A DNA stretch of 15,052 nt from Alphaproteobacteria bacterium (lineage in GTDB: Bacteria; Pseudomonadota; Alphaproteobacteria; Paracaedibacterales; CAIOTO01). Below the pieces are notes generated by a model. That model was not told the origin of the DNA. It worked only from the letters and a program-made list of their open reading frames with translations, and did not search any database. The stretch lies in the NCBI GenBank assembly GCA_030727085.1, contig JANRCF010000069.1:1-15052 (forward strand), written 5' to 3'. The position numbers and the translations under genes are program-made. Positions 6,909-13,985 of this stretch are shown here, one piece after another. Each line of letters opens with the position of its first letter. Position 1 is the stretch's first letter.

Positions 6909-7448
6909 TTAGGATGCTGCTTCAGTTTCTTTTGGCGCATACATTTTAATGATCGCATCTAATTCAGCTTGTGAGCAAAAACCAAGTTGTACCGGGTTAC
7001 GTGGTTTTATTTGTGATGAATTCCAGTGTGTTTTTGATTTGATCGAACGTATCATGGGTTTCGTCGTACCGAGCAAGCGTGTTAACGCTATTTCTGGGAT
7101 GTCAGGGTAGAACTTTATCATCCATGCAATTGCATCTGGGCGATCTTGGCGCTTTGATAGCGGTGTGTAACGACTTTTTTTCTTACCCAACACAGAATCT
7201 GCACTTACAGCAGGACGTATAACAAGTCGCTCTTTAGGATCATTTTCGCAACGATGAATTTCTTCAAGGGTTAATTGAGATGATGCAATTGGGTCAAAGC
7301 CAACAATACGAATTGAGTTTTCATTATCAGCAAGTGATTGGATTTCTAAAATATGGATCCCACAAAAAGCAGATATTTGATCAAAAGTGAGCGCTGTGTT
7401 TTCGATTAACCAAACGGCTGTTGCTTTTGGCATTAATGGTATTGTCAT
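6909..7448 (-). CDS. trcR: TrcR / DUF1013 family regulator
   Basis: The 179-residue protein matches from memory the alphaproteobacterial DUF1013 family, named cell cycle transcriptional regulator TrcR. Typical stretches are PLMPKATAVWLIENTALTF (5-23), DPIASSQLTLEEIHRCENDP (52-71), RYTPLSKRQDRPDAIAWMI (93-111), LLGTTKPMIRSIKSKTHWN (124-142) and NPVQLGFCSQAELD (151-164). The conserved IALTRLLGTTKPMIRSI segment looks like a helix-turn-helix, so DNA binding is likely; targets are unknown to me here. Start: ATG at 7448 preceded by AGGAG with 8-nt spacing. It is divergent from the porin gene (285-nt gap to the porin ATG). High conservation across Alphaproteobacteria makes the family call firm, while the biological role is poorly known. 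Confidence 0.9.
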   Translation of the reverse strand: MTIPLMPKATAVWLIENTALTFDQISAFCGIHILEIQSLADNENSIRIVGFDPIASSQLTLEEIHRCENDPKERLVIRPAVSADSVLGKKKSRYTPLSKRQDRPDAIAWMIKFYPDIPEIALTRLLGTTKPMIRSIKSKTHWNSSQIKPRNPVQLGFCSQAELDAIIKMYAPKETEAAS

Positions 7449-7733
7449 TAATTGTCTCCTAGTACTTTACATTCTTTTGTTGGTGATTATTTTTCTTGTC
7501 TTGCGGGTAGTATGCTTCGATCTATGGTAAAGTGCAAAGGTTTTTTGTGAATTTTTTAAAAACAAAGACACTGATTTTGGTTAGATAATTCCTAGATCAA
7601 CGTAAGTCAAGTGCGTCAGTTAAGACACAGTATGGTTTAGTTATTTTGTATGAAAGATAAAAAAGGTTCTTTACAACATATCAAAAATGATCGAGTATTT
7701 AGTAAAAGTTTAACCAGTTACGGAGTTAATTTA

Positions 7734-9314
7734 ATGCGATTTCAATCATTATGGCAAATGCCATTACTACTCGGTGTTGCTGCAACATCGTTCACATACG
7801 CCGCTGCGCCAGCTGCAGTAGCCCCAGTTGCACCAGTTGTTGCTGCACCGGCAGCTCCAGTAGCTGCACGGCCTGTTGATACAGCGACGCTTATGAAGCA
7901 AATTGAAGACTTGAAAAAGCAAGTTTCAACAATCGCTCAGAAGCAACGTAAAGCTGATGAAAAATTAGATGCAACAACGAAAGTTGAAGATGCAAAAATT
8001 GGTGTGTTACAAGCGAATCAAGTTTCACCATACCCTGCAGGTTTTATAGCGATTCCTGGTAGTAATTCAGCGATTAAAATCGGCGGTCGCGTAAGAATGG
8101 ATGGCGTTTATAACCCAGGAAATGCAGGCTCGACTTCTGGTGGGAATATGTCTGCTCGCTCACTACCAATAAAAGGTGCAGATCAAAAAGCAGGCCGGTC
8201 AGGACATTTTAACGGAACGGCACAAGGGTCACAGCTTGAAATTAACAGTTTGTCAAAAACAAACAAGGGTGACATTAAGGCAAAGATTCAGTTTGATTTC
8301 TTTGGTGCAAATTCAACTGCTGGCGGTGGAAGTAGCTCTACAAGCACGCATTACGGTCTTCGTTTGCGTCAAGCGTTTGCTGAATGGAATAACTTAATCG
8401 CTGGTCAAACAGAAACAAACTTCCAAGATACTGATTTAATGCCACAACCACTTGATAACGTTGGTGGCTTGGCAACGGTTCAGCGCCGTCCGCAAGTGCG
8501 TTGGACACAAAAAGTAGGCGATGGGCTGAAACTTAGTGTGTCTGCTGAGCGTGGTAATACAGATTATACGAATCAGGCTCTTGCTGCTGCTGATAATGCA
8601 ACTTACGGTAAGTCATCACTGCCAGATCTAACCGCACGTTTGCGTTATGAAGGTAAAATGGGGTTTGTATCGTTAGCTGGTATATATCGTCAGTTACAAG
8701 TAAACGTTGCGATAACAGATTCAATTCCAACGTTTGCAACAACTGCGAATGCTACCGCTGCTGCTGGTTCATCAATGGTAAACTACGGCTCAAAAGTATC
8801 AGCATGGGGCATCAACTTAGCCGGTAAACTTATTACAAAAGGTAAAAGCAACGTATATTCACGCATTACCGTTGGTGATGGTCTTGGGTACTTAGTTGAA
8901 GATGCTACAAATTGTTCTGCATATTTGCAAGTTCCAACAAGTACTGGAAACGCAATTCGTTATGCGCCACGTTTCGACACTGCGACGGTAACAAATGGTG
9001 TCATTGGGTATGCACACTGGTGGACGGATGCATTCCGCACAAACATTGGTGGTTCATATACTAAAATTAAGCATTCACCTTTTATACCAAAATTGACAGG
9101 CGCAACGCAAGCAAACGCACGTGTAAAAAAAGCAGTTGTGAACGCTATTTATAGCCCAGTTAAGGATATCGATATTGGCTTGGAATTGATGTATGCAGTG
9201 CGCGAAACTGTTAGCGGTGTTGATAAAACAACAGATACAGGAACTTCTACTTACTATGCTGGTGGTACAGGAAAAGCAACACAAATTATGACTTCTTTCA
9301 TCTATAAGTTCTAG
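7734..9314 (+). CDS. DcaP-like outer-membrane porin with N-terminal coiled coil
   Basis: This is a 526-residue outer-membrane protein. A Sec signal peptide (1-23, LLLGVAATSFTYA, cleavage near Ala23) is followed by an Ala/Pro/Val-rich linker (24-48), a predicted coiled coil (about 50-95, LMKQIEDLKKQVSTIAQKQ) and GFIAIPGSNSAIKIGGRVRMDG (103-124), where the barrel begins. The rest is beta-strand rich, with LRLRQAFAEWNNLIAGQTETNF typical of the DcaP family, and ends in Phe (SFIYKF), the usual signal for insertion by the BAM machinery. DcaP porins are trimers whose coiled coil reaches into the periplasm and pass small or anionic solutes; the substrate here is unknown. I chose ATG 7734 because ACGGAG lies 8 nt upstream and it gives a clean signal peptide. 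A frame-open ATG at 7650 would bury the signal behind 28 polar residues. Confidence 0.87.
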   Translation: MRFQSLWQMPLLLGVAATSFTYAAAPAAVAPVAPVVAAPAAPVAARPVDTATLMKQIEDLKKQVSTIAQKQRKADEKLDATTKVEDAKIGVLQANQVSPYPAGFIAIPGSNSAIKIGGRVRMDGVYNPGNAGSTSGGNMSARSLPIKGADQKAGRSGHFNGTAQGSQLEINSLSKTNKGDIKAKIQFDFFGANSTAGGGSSSTSTHYGLRLRQAFAEWNNLIAGQTETNFQDTDLMPQPLDNVGGLATVQRRPQVRWTQKVGDGLKLSVSAERGNTDYTNQALAAADNATYGKSSLPDLTARLRYEGKMGFVSLAGIYRQLQVNVAITDSIPTFATTANATAAAGSSMVNYGSKVSAWGINLAGKLITKGKSNVYSRITVGDGLGYLVEDATNCSAYLQVPTSTGNAIRYAPRFDTATVTNGVIGYAHWWTDAFRTNIGGSYTKIKHSPFIPKLTGATQANARVKKAVVNAIYSPVKDIDIGLELMYAVRETVSGVDKTTDTGTSTYYAGGTGKATQIMTSFIYKF

Positions 9315-9335
9315 TTTGAATATGCACTGAATGTT

Positions 9336-9362
9336 AAAAGCCGGGGAAACCTGGCTTTTTTT
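9336..9362 (+). terminator. Rho-independent terminator of the porin gene
   Basis: AAAGCCGGG and CCTGGCTTT form a 9-bp stem (one G-U pair) closed by a GAAA tetraloop, followed by a continuous T tract. It begins 22 nt after the porin stop. Confidence 0.92.
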
Positions 9363-9543
9363 GTTAATGATGTGTCAATTCAATTCTGAATTAATGAAGC
9401 TACCGTCAGTACGCCGTGCCAATGCCATATCTTAAGCGAAGAGGGGAGCCCGAGGTGTGTGTTGTTAATTAAATTGCGTGGAAAGCAAACAGGTTGCCAT
9501 AACTACTTTGAAGCTTGTAATGAACGTATCGTAACTAAGCCAT
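9363..9543. other. Unexplained intergenic stretch between the porin and frr terminators
   Basis: This stretch lies between two convergent terminators and has no clear gene. One plus-strand frame is open from about 9388 to a TAA at 9543-9545 without a plausible start and ribosome site, and another gives a 22-codon ORF at 9367-9435. The part 9405-9460 is richer in GC than its surroundings. It could be a remnant of a degraded mobile element or gene, or an uncharted small RNA. I cannot decide. Confidence 0.3.
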
Positions 9544-9576
9544 AAAAAAAAGCATCGAAATAAATCAATGCTTTTT
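9544..9576 (-). terminator. Rho-independent terminator of the frr transcript
   Basis: AAAAAGCAT and ATGCTTTTT form a 9-bp stem with a 12-nt loop. On the minus strand the stem runs into a U tract (plus-strand A run 9544-9551). It starts 25 nt past the frr stop. The stem is AT-rich and the loop large, so strength may be moderate. Confidence 0.75.
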
Positions 9577-9601
9577 GTTGAACAGCGAATAAAACTTTAG
9601 G

Positions 9602-10165
9602 CTAAACCTGTGTGATATCTTTTTGTTTTGCCGCTAAGTGCTCGTCAATTTTTTTGATGTGATCATCGGTCATTGTTTGAACATCAGCTGAAATGCGGTG
9701 TAGTTCGTCTTCAGAAATCTCTTTATCCTTTTCAAGTTTCTTTAAAGTGTCCATTGCTTCTCTACGAATATTTCGAACGCCAATACGTGCATCTTCTGCG
9801 TATTTTCCAGCAAGCTTTGCAAGTTCTTGGCGGCGTTGTTCATTCATAGCAGGAATTGGAACCCGCACATTTTGACCGTCAGCAGCAGGGTCTACGCCAA
9901 GGTTGGCATCCCGAATTGCTTTTTCAACGCTTTTGACAAGGCCTTTATCCCATACTTGCACAATAATCAATCGTGCTTCAGGGACGGAAACGGTGCCTAC
10001 TTGATTAAGTGGCATCATAGATCCATACGCATCAACCTTAACAGGATCAAGAAGGTTAGGGGATGCGCGGCCTGCTCGAATACCGGATAATTCGCGATTA
10101 AGCGCTTCAATGCCTGCTTCCATTTTTCGGTCGAATTCAGTTAGACGTGGGTCGATTTTTGACAT
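9602..10165 (-). CDS. frr: Ribosome recycling factor
   Basis: RRF works with EF-G to split the post-termination ribosome. At 187 residues it has the family length. Recognisable stretches are ELSGIRAGRASPNLLDPVKVDAYG (25-48), the conserved region of domain I; PLNQVGTVSVPEARLIIVQVWD (52-73) in the beta domain; and VRVPIPAMNEQRRQELAKLAGKYAEDARIGVRNIRREA (about 100-137). The C-terminal helices LEKDKEISEDELHRISADVQ close the three-helix bundle. It follows pyrH by 23 nt in the order rpsB-tsf-pyrH-frr found in many bacteria, and the transcript ends at the hairpin near 9550. The ATG is at 10165. Confidence 0.97.
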   Translation of the reverse strand: MSKIDPRLTEFDRKMEAGIEALNRELSGIRAGRASPNLLDPVKVDAYGSMMPLNQVGTVSVPEARLIIVQVWDKGLVKSVEKAIRDANLGVDPAADGQNVRVPIPAMNEQRRQELAKLAGKYAEDARIGVRNIRREAMDTLKKLEKDKEISEDELHRISADVQTMTDDHIKKIDEHLAAKQKDITQV

Positions 10166-10188
10166 AAGTTTACCTCAACAAGTGAACG

Positions 10189-10920
10189 TTAGGAGATTGT
10201 TGAATAGCGGCCTTGATTTTGCAAAACATCAGCAAAGCCATTCTCTTTATAGATTGAAAAAACGCGAAGTGGAATATGATTTTCCTTCGCGAGGGTGATT
10301 GCGGTTGTATCCATGACATTAAGGCCACGCTTGATGACCTCGTCATAGGTAAGTTCTTTTATAAATTCTGCGTCAGATGATTTTTTTGGATCTTTTGTAT
10401 ATATCCCATCAACTTTTGTCGCTTTTAATAACAAGTCACATCCTAATTCAGATGCACGTAAAGCTGCTGCTGTATCCGTTGTGAAATAGGGATTACCAGA
10501 ACCTGCTGCTAACACAACAACGCGGCCTTTTTCCATGTGCCGAATTGCACGTTGCCTAATATACGTCTCAGCAATTGCTTCAATTGGAAGGGCTGACATA
10601 ATACGACACGGCGTTCCTTCGGCTTGTATCGCATTATGGAGTGCGAGTGCATTAATAACCGTTGCGAGCATTCCCATATAATCTGACGTGGCACGGTCGA
10701 TATCATGATGGGAAACACCATGAGCGCCACGAAAAATATTGCCTCCACCAATGACGATAGCGACTTGCACGCCAAGATCACGAACACTTCGAATATCAAG
10801 AGCCATGCGTCCAAGCATTTCTTGTGAAATACCAAAGTTTTCGGAGTTTTCTTGATTAAGACTTGCGAGTGCTTCGCCAGAAAGCTTAAGGAGAACGCGT
10901 TTGAAGGGAGTTTTTGACAT
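10189..10920 (-). CDS. pyrH: UMP kinase (uridylate kinase)
   Basis: PyrH phosphorylates UMP to UDP with ATP; the bacterial enzyme is a hexamer of the amino-acid kinase fold, activated by GTP and inhibited by UTP. The 243 residues show KLSGEAL (12-18), VIGGGNIFRG (56-65), the UMP-binding SGNPYFTTDTAAALRA (141-156), and LLKATKVDGIYTKDPKK (164-180), then MDTTAITLAKENHIPLRVF. Ser141 stands where Escherichia coli has Thr (GTGNP). The gene lies behind tsf across a 173-nt gap that contains two palindromic repeats, larger than in many relatives, and 23 nt before frr. The region before its ATG has only a weak Shine-Dalgarno (AAAGAG about 12 nt upstream). Confidence 0.96.
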   Translation of the reverse strand: MSKTPFKRVLLKLSGEALASLNQENSENFGISQEMLGRMALDIRSVRDLGVQVAIVIGGGNIFRGAHGVSHHDIDRATSDYMGMLATVINALALHNAIQAEGTPCRIMSALPIEAIAETYIRQRAIRHMEKGRVVVLAAGSGNPYFTTDTAAALRASELGCDLLLKATKVDGIYTKDPKKSSDAEFIKELTYDEVIKRGLNVMDTTAITLAKENHIPLRVFSIYKENGFADVLQNQGRYSTIS

Positions 10921-10941
10921 GGTATAGGTTGCTCTTTATTG

Positions 10942-10969
10942 TGTCATCCTCGCTCTTAACACGAGGATC
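10942..10969 (-). repeat. Palindromic repeat, copy A
   Basis: This 28-nt palindrome reads GATCCTCG...CGAGGATGACA on the minus strand. Stem ATCCTCG/CGAGGAT (7 bp) has a 9-nt loop. By my count it matches copy B at 23 of 28 positions in opposite orientation. Confidence 0.75.
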
Positions 10970-11038
10970 TATGCAGGTTCATTAATACCACATTGTTAAT
11001 CTTTATATTATATGCCATTAACATGCTAATCACTGTAA

Positions 11039-11066
11039 GATCCTCGGATCAAGTCCGAGGATGACA
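11039..11066 (+). repeat. Palindromic repeat, copy B
   Basis: This is a perfect 9-bp stem ATCCTCGGA/TCCGAGGAT with loop TCAAG, followed by GACA. It closely resembles intergenic palindromes I know from many alphaproteobacterial genomes (core GGACTTGATCC). It lies 27 nt past the tsf stop, with no U tract in the tsf direction, so it is not a standard terminator. With copy A it gives the 125-bp interval 10942-11066 inverted ends TGTCATCCTCG/CGAGGATGACA. Confidence 0.8.
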
Positions 11067-11093
11067 GAGGGAGAGGAAATTATGATGGAAGAT

Positions 11094-12029
11094 TTAAGCC
11101 ATCTTTGCTTGCGCCATTACTTCTGCAGCAAAGTCAGATTCTTCTTTTTCAATGCCTTCACCAAGTGCATAACGAGTAAAGCCTGTTAGGTTAACGTCTG
11201 TACCAAGTTCTTTTGCAGCATTAGCAACAACATCACTGATTTTTGTTTTGCCATCCATTACGAATGGTTGTTCTAATAGGACGATTTCTTCGTAATATTT
11301 GCGAACGCGGCCTTCAACCATTTTTTGAATAACATCTTCAGGACGACCAGATGCGCGTGCTTGGTCAATTAGAATTGTGCGTTCACGTTCAAGCATTGTT
11401 GGGTCAACAGCATCAATGTTAAGAGCTTGCGGATGAGCTGCTGCAACATGCATTGCGATTTTCTTGCCAAGTTCCATAAGTTTTGCAGCATCGCCAGTTG
11501 ATTCTAATGCGACAGAAACACCAATGCGACCAAGGCCAGCTGTTGTCGCGCTGTGCATATATGTTGCAACAGCTCCGTTAGTAACCGACAAACGTTCTAT
11601 GCGGCGAAGGTTCATATTTTCACCAATAAGGGCGATTAAGCGTGTGATTTCACCTTGAACCGTTCCGCCTTCGCCAGGGAATGATGCCGTCAAGAGGCTA
11701 TCTACATCGCATGTTTTAGCTGCAGCAATTGCTGCTGTTTGAGAAACCAAGTTTTGAAAATGTTCGTTGCGTGCAATAAAATCAGTCTCTGCATTGATTT
11801 CGATAACAGCAGCTGATTTTCCATCAGCAGAAGTCGCAATACCAACAAGACCTTCAGCGGCAACGCGGCCAGCTTTCTTTGCAGCCGCCGCAAGACCTTT
11901 TTTACGAAGCCAGTCAACAGCAGCTTCTAAATCACCTGAAACTTCCATAAGGGCCTTCTTGCAGTCCATCATGCCAGCGCCAGTTCTTTCGCGTAACGTC
12001 TTCACGAGAGCAGGGGTAATTTCACTCAT
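11094..12029 (-). CDS. tsf: Elongation factor Ts
   Basis: EF-Ts exchanges GDP for GTP on EF-Tu. The 311-residue protein starts with a UBA-like domain (1-50) containing RTGAGMMDCKKAL (15-27), followed by the EF-Tu contact INAETDFIARNE (78-89) and the coiled dimerisation region typical of the long form (NIDAVDPTMLERERTILIDQA lies near 200-220). I chose ATG 12029 because GGAG lies 6 nt upstream and MSEITPALVK matches the usual N-terminus; an ATG four codons upstream (12041) is in frame but overlaps that ribosome site. In many bacteria rpsB and tsf form one operon. Here a clear terminator follows rpsB, so tsf depends on read-through or its own promoter, which I could not identify in 12042-12201. 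Confidence 0.96.
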   Translation of the reverse strand: MSEITPALVKTLRERTGAGMMDCKKALMEVSGDLEAAVDWLRKKGLAAAAKKAGRVAAEGLVGIATSADGKSAAVIEINAETDFIARNEHFQNLVSQTAAIAAAKTCDVDSLLTASFPGEGGTVQGEITRLIALIGENMNLRRIERLSVTNGAVATYMHSATTAGLGRIGVSVALESTGDAAKLMELGKKIAMHVAAAHPQALNIDAVDPTMLERERTILIDQARASGRPEDVIQKMVEGRVRKYYEEIVLLEQPFVMDGKTKISDVVANAAKELGTDVNLTGFTRYALGEGIEKEESDFAAEVMAQAKMA

Positions 12030-12158
12030 ATTAAACTCCATAATTAGTTAAAAATAACAAAATATCTGCTGTATTGCCATGATCGCGCTTGGCGCAAAGA
12101 TTCGTCTGCTTAGTTGCGTTTTATGTTCATCACTAATCAGCGTGCTTTTAGTAAACGA

Positions 12159-12186
12159 GATTCTCGGATTAAATCCAAGTATGACA
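12159..12186 (+). repeat. Degenerate palindromic repeat, copy C
   Basis: The 28 nt match copy B at 23 positions with no gaps (GATTCTCGGATTAAATCC, then AAGTATGACA). The substitutions break the stem, so this looks like a decayed copy. It sits in the rpsB-tsf gap, just beyond the rpsB terminator. Confidence 0.65.
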
Positions 12187-12201
12187 GGACAGAGATGTTT
12201 G

Positions 12202-12222
12202 AAAAAAAGGGGCCTAAGCCCC
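12202..12222 (-). terminator. Rho-independent terminator after rpsB
   Basis: On the minus strand GGGGC-TTAG-GCCCC (5 bp, all G-C) is followed by seven U (plus-strand A run 12202-12208). It begins 20 nt after the rpsB stop and lies between rpsB and tsf, where it may end or attenuate the transcript. Confidence 0.88.
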
Positions 12223-12242
12223 ACATTTGGTTGCCTTAAGTT

Positions 12243-13037
12243 TTAGGCGTTGGCTGCTTGTGCCAAATCAACTTGTTCAATGGCTGCTTCAGCAGCGATC
12301 TCAATTTCAGGTGCATTCAGTGACGCGCCAAGGTCGATACCAGCAGAACGCATTTCAGCTTGCAATCCATCAAGAACAGCCTCAACCATCAAGTCGCAGT
12401 AAAGATCGATTGCACGAAGTGCGTCGTCATTTCCTGGAATTGGGAATGTTACACCCTCTGGATCAGAGTTTGAGTCTAATACCGCAACAACAGGAATACC
12501 CAAGCGGTTCGCTTCTTTAATTGAAATGTCTTCCTTGTTTGTGTCGATTACAAACAAAACATCAGGTAGACCACCCATATCACGTACGCCGCCGATAACC
12601 AGCTCTAGCTTATCACGTTCGCGTTGACGGCTTAGAATTTCTTTTTTTGTCAAGCGACCTGGACTTGAGAGTTCTTCTTCCATTTCTTTTAAACGCTTAA
12701 TGGATTGGTTTACTGTTTTCCAGTTTGTTAACATGCCGCCTAACCAACGGTGGTTAACGTAGTATTGTCCGCAACGCTTTGCAGCATCTTTTACTTTTTC
12801 AGATGCTTGTGGTTTTGTACCAACAAACAAAACACGACCACCAGAGGCAACAGTGTCACGAACAGCTTGCACAGCACGTTGTAACATTGGCATTGTAAGT
12901 TCGAGGTTAATGATGTGGATTTTATTACGTTCACCGAAAATATACGGTGCCATTTTTGGGTTCCAACGACGTGTTGTGTGACCGTAGTGAAGGCCTGCTT
13001 CAAGAAGCTGGCGCATAGTAAAGGTTGGCATTGCCAT
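12243..13037 (-). CDS. rpsB: Small ribosomal subunit protein uS2
   Basis: S2 is a late-assembling protein of the 30S subunit. The 264 residues include FTMRQLLEAGLHYGHTTRRWNPKM (6-29), IFGERNKIHIINL (33-45), VLFVGTKPQASEKVKDAA (69-86), YVNHRWLGGMLTNWKT (92-107) and DVLFVIDTNKEDISIKEANRLGIPVVAVLDSNSDP (159-193 approximately), all family hallmarks. The acidic Ala-rich tail beyond about 230 is longer than in Escherichia coli, as is usual in Alphaproteobacteria. The start ATG at 13037 has AGGAG 9 nt upstream; the internal ATG two codons later is too far. It has its own extended -10 promoter, a structured leader and a terminator. Confidence 0.97.
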   Translation of the reverse strand: MAMPTFTMRQLLEAGLHYGHTTRRWNPKMAPYIFGERNKIHIINLELTMPMLQRAVQAVRDTVASGGRVLFVGTKPQASEKVKDAAKRCGQYYVNHRWLGGMLTNWKTVNQSIKRLKEMEEELSSPGRLTKKEILSRQRERDKLELVIGGVRDMGGLPDVLFVIDTNKEDISIKEANRLGIPVVAVLDSNSDPEGVTFPIPGNDDALRAIDLYCDLMVEAVLDGLQAEMRSAGIDLGASLNAPEIEIAAEAAIEQVDLAQAANA

Positions 13038-13177
13038 CAGATAAAACTCCTATTATATTCCGATTAAAATCTGCTCAATTGCATAGTGAGCAAGTTCTGA
13101 GTCCCCTGCAACGTACACTGTTTCCAGCATCGGATTGGGGTGGTGACCCCTGTGTCGCAGTATGGATTTAGTACATG
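13038..13177 (-). promoter_or_regulatory. Candidate structured leader of rpsB (possible S2 autoregulation)
   Basis: The predicted 5' UTR is about 140 nt. By eye it can form a GGGGT-CACC-ACCCC hairpin (13150-13137), a TGCTCA/TGAGCA hairpin (13092-13072) and a long-range TCCGAT/ATCGGA pairing (13134-13129 with 13064-13059) that closes the region just before the Shine-Dalgarno at 13051-13047. S2 represses rpsB-tsf through a leader in gammaproteobacteria, so a similar role is possible here; no sequence match to that leader is claimed. Confidence 0.4.
13053..13130 (-). CDS. Possible 25-codon leader ORF before rpsB
   Basis: An ATG at 13130 opens a 25-codon frame that begins MLETVYVAGDSELAHY and ends ILIGI, stopping with TAA at 13055-13053, directly before the rpsB Shine-Dalgarno at 13051-13047. 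The peptide has a mixed, protein-like composition, but no Shine-Dalgarno is visible at the usual distance (nearest purine run AGGGG about 19 nt upstream), and the ATG lies in a predicted stem. The frame is open without a start codon nearly back to the -10 box. It may be chance, a translated leader peptide coupled to rpsB, or structured RNA only. Confidence 0.25.
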   Translation of the reverse strand: MLETVYVAGDSELAHYAIEQILIGI

Positions 13178-13183
13178 TGGGTG

Positions 13184-13192
13184 ATTATAGCA
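13184..13192 (-). promoter_or_regulatory. Extended -10 promoter of rpsB
   Basis: The minus strand reads TGCTATAAT, a perfect TATAAT with the TGn extension. No good -35 box lies 16-18 nt upstream, as is common for extended -10 promoters. The predicted start is near 13177. Confidence 0.65.
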
Positions 13193-13313
13193 TAAAGTTA
13201 GAATATGATGCTATAGGAAAGTTCTAAAGGATTTTTGCCCGAAACGATGTGAAGTTTGCGCTTTTTGTATGAAAAAGGTTTTGTTGTTTGCCGTCAAGAA
13301 ATCTGGTCAGGAA

Positions 13314-13344
13314 GAAACCCTTCAATCGTGAAATTGAGGGTTTC
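13314..13344. terminator. Hairpin downstream of the lipoprotein pair, possible terminator
   Basis: GAAACCCT(T)CAAT pairs with ATTGAGGGTTTC: a 12-bp stem with one bulge and a 6-nt loop, 33 nt past the stop of the 190-residue lipoprotein. Neither side has a real U tract (TTCTTCC on the minus side), so it may be a weak terminator or an RNA-stabilising hairpin. Confidence 0.4.
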
Positions 13345-13377
13345 ATTCAGTAAATATTATTTTGTAATATGTGGGTT

Positions 13378-13950
13378 TTATTGCGAATTTGGTACAGGTG
13401 CCGAAATTGTGCACACGAGCTTTGAATTCTTATTACCACTTAGTGCAAAGCCTGACCAAGCCACTGTCATTACTCGTTTTGGAATTTGTTTGCCAGCATC
13501 AGTAAAATCTGGACGTAATGCAGTGCGATATATAACAACTTTTCCATCTGCATCTGTCTTTAACGCAGTATTGATTTTATCTGCTAAATCCCTATTATAT
13601 TCGATACCAAGTTTATTTGGACTGTCTGCTATAACAATTCTTCCTGTATCAGATCTGTAACAAATCATTTCGCTTGTGCCATCTGCTGGCTTTTTGAATG
13701 AATTGCTGTTTCCGGGTGAGTCTGAGGGATATCGATTGCTCCCGGTGTTTATTGCATTAATATCGCTAGTTTCATTTCCAGAAAAAGCTTTTGATGCTTC
13801 TTTAAAACGATTGTTAATAATATCGTGTGCATCAAAAGTTTCTGGGTATGAACTCGCAATGGATGCTTTAGAGGACGTATTATTTGCTGTGTTGCATGCC
13901 GTAAGTGCAGTTAAGCTAATCATGCCGATTATTTTTAATGTATTTCTCAT
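13378..13950 (-). CDS. Small lipoprotein of unknown function, Ser/Asn-rich
   Basis: I do not recognise this 190-residue protein. It has a lipoprotein signal peptide (KIIGMISLTALTAC) with the lipobox LTAC and lipidated Cys19, then a low-complexity Ser/Asn/Thr-rich stretch (20-95) that may act as a flexible tether. The C-terminal part (95-190) is a compact-looking domain beginning MICYRSDTGRIVIADSP, with beta-strand patterns such as GKVVIYRTALRPDF and RVMTVAWSGFALSG and two Cys (97 and 180) that could form a disulfide. The start ATG has AAGGA 9 nt upstream. It follows the other lipoprotein gene by 35 nt on the same strand. The Cys-Tyr pair followed by Lys/Arg also occurs in that neighbour. Confidence 0.75.
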   Translation of the reverse strand: MRNTLKIIGMISLTALTACNTANNTSSKASIASSYPETFDAHDIINNRFKEASKAFSGNETSDINAINTGSNRYPSDSPGNSNSFKKPADGTSEMICYRSDTGRIVIADSPNKLGIEYNRDLADKINTALKTDADGKVVIYRTALRPDFTDAGKQIPKRVMTVAWSGFALSGNKNSKLVCTISAPVPNSQ

Positions 13951-13985
13951 AAATAAGTATCCTTTATGTTTAATTAATATTTTTT

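Noticed and set aside
9367..9435. 22-codon ORF after the porin terminator
   Set aside because: No ribosome site, no promoter and no recognisable sequence.
12227..12520. 97-residue Gln-rich plus-strand ORF
   Set aside because: It is antisense to rpsB; the Gln richness follows from codon use on the other strand.
13269..13331. 20-codon plus-strand ORF starting MKKVLLFAV, resembling a signal peptide
   Set aside because: No ribosome site, it ends inside the hairpin at 13314-13344, and nothing in frame follows.
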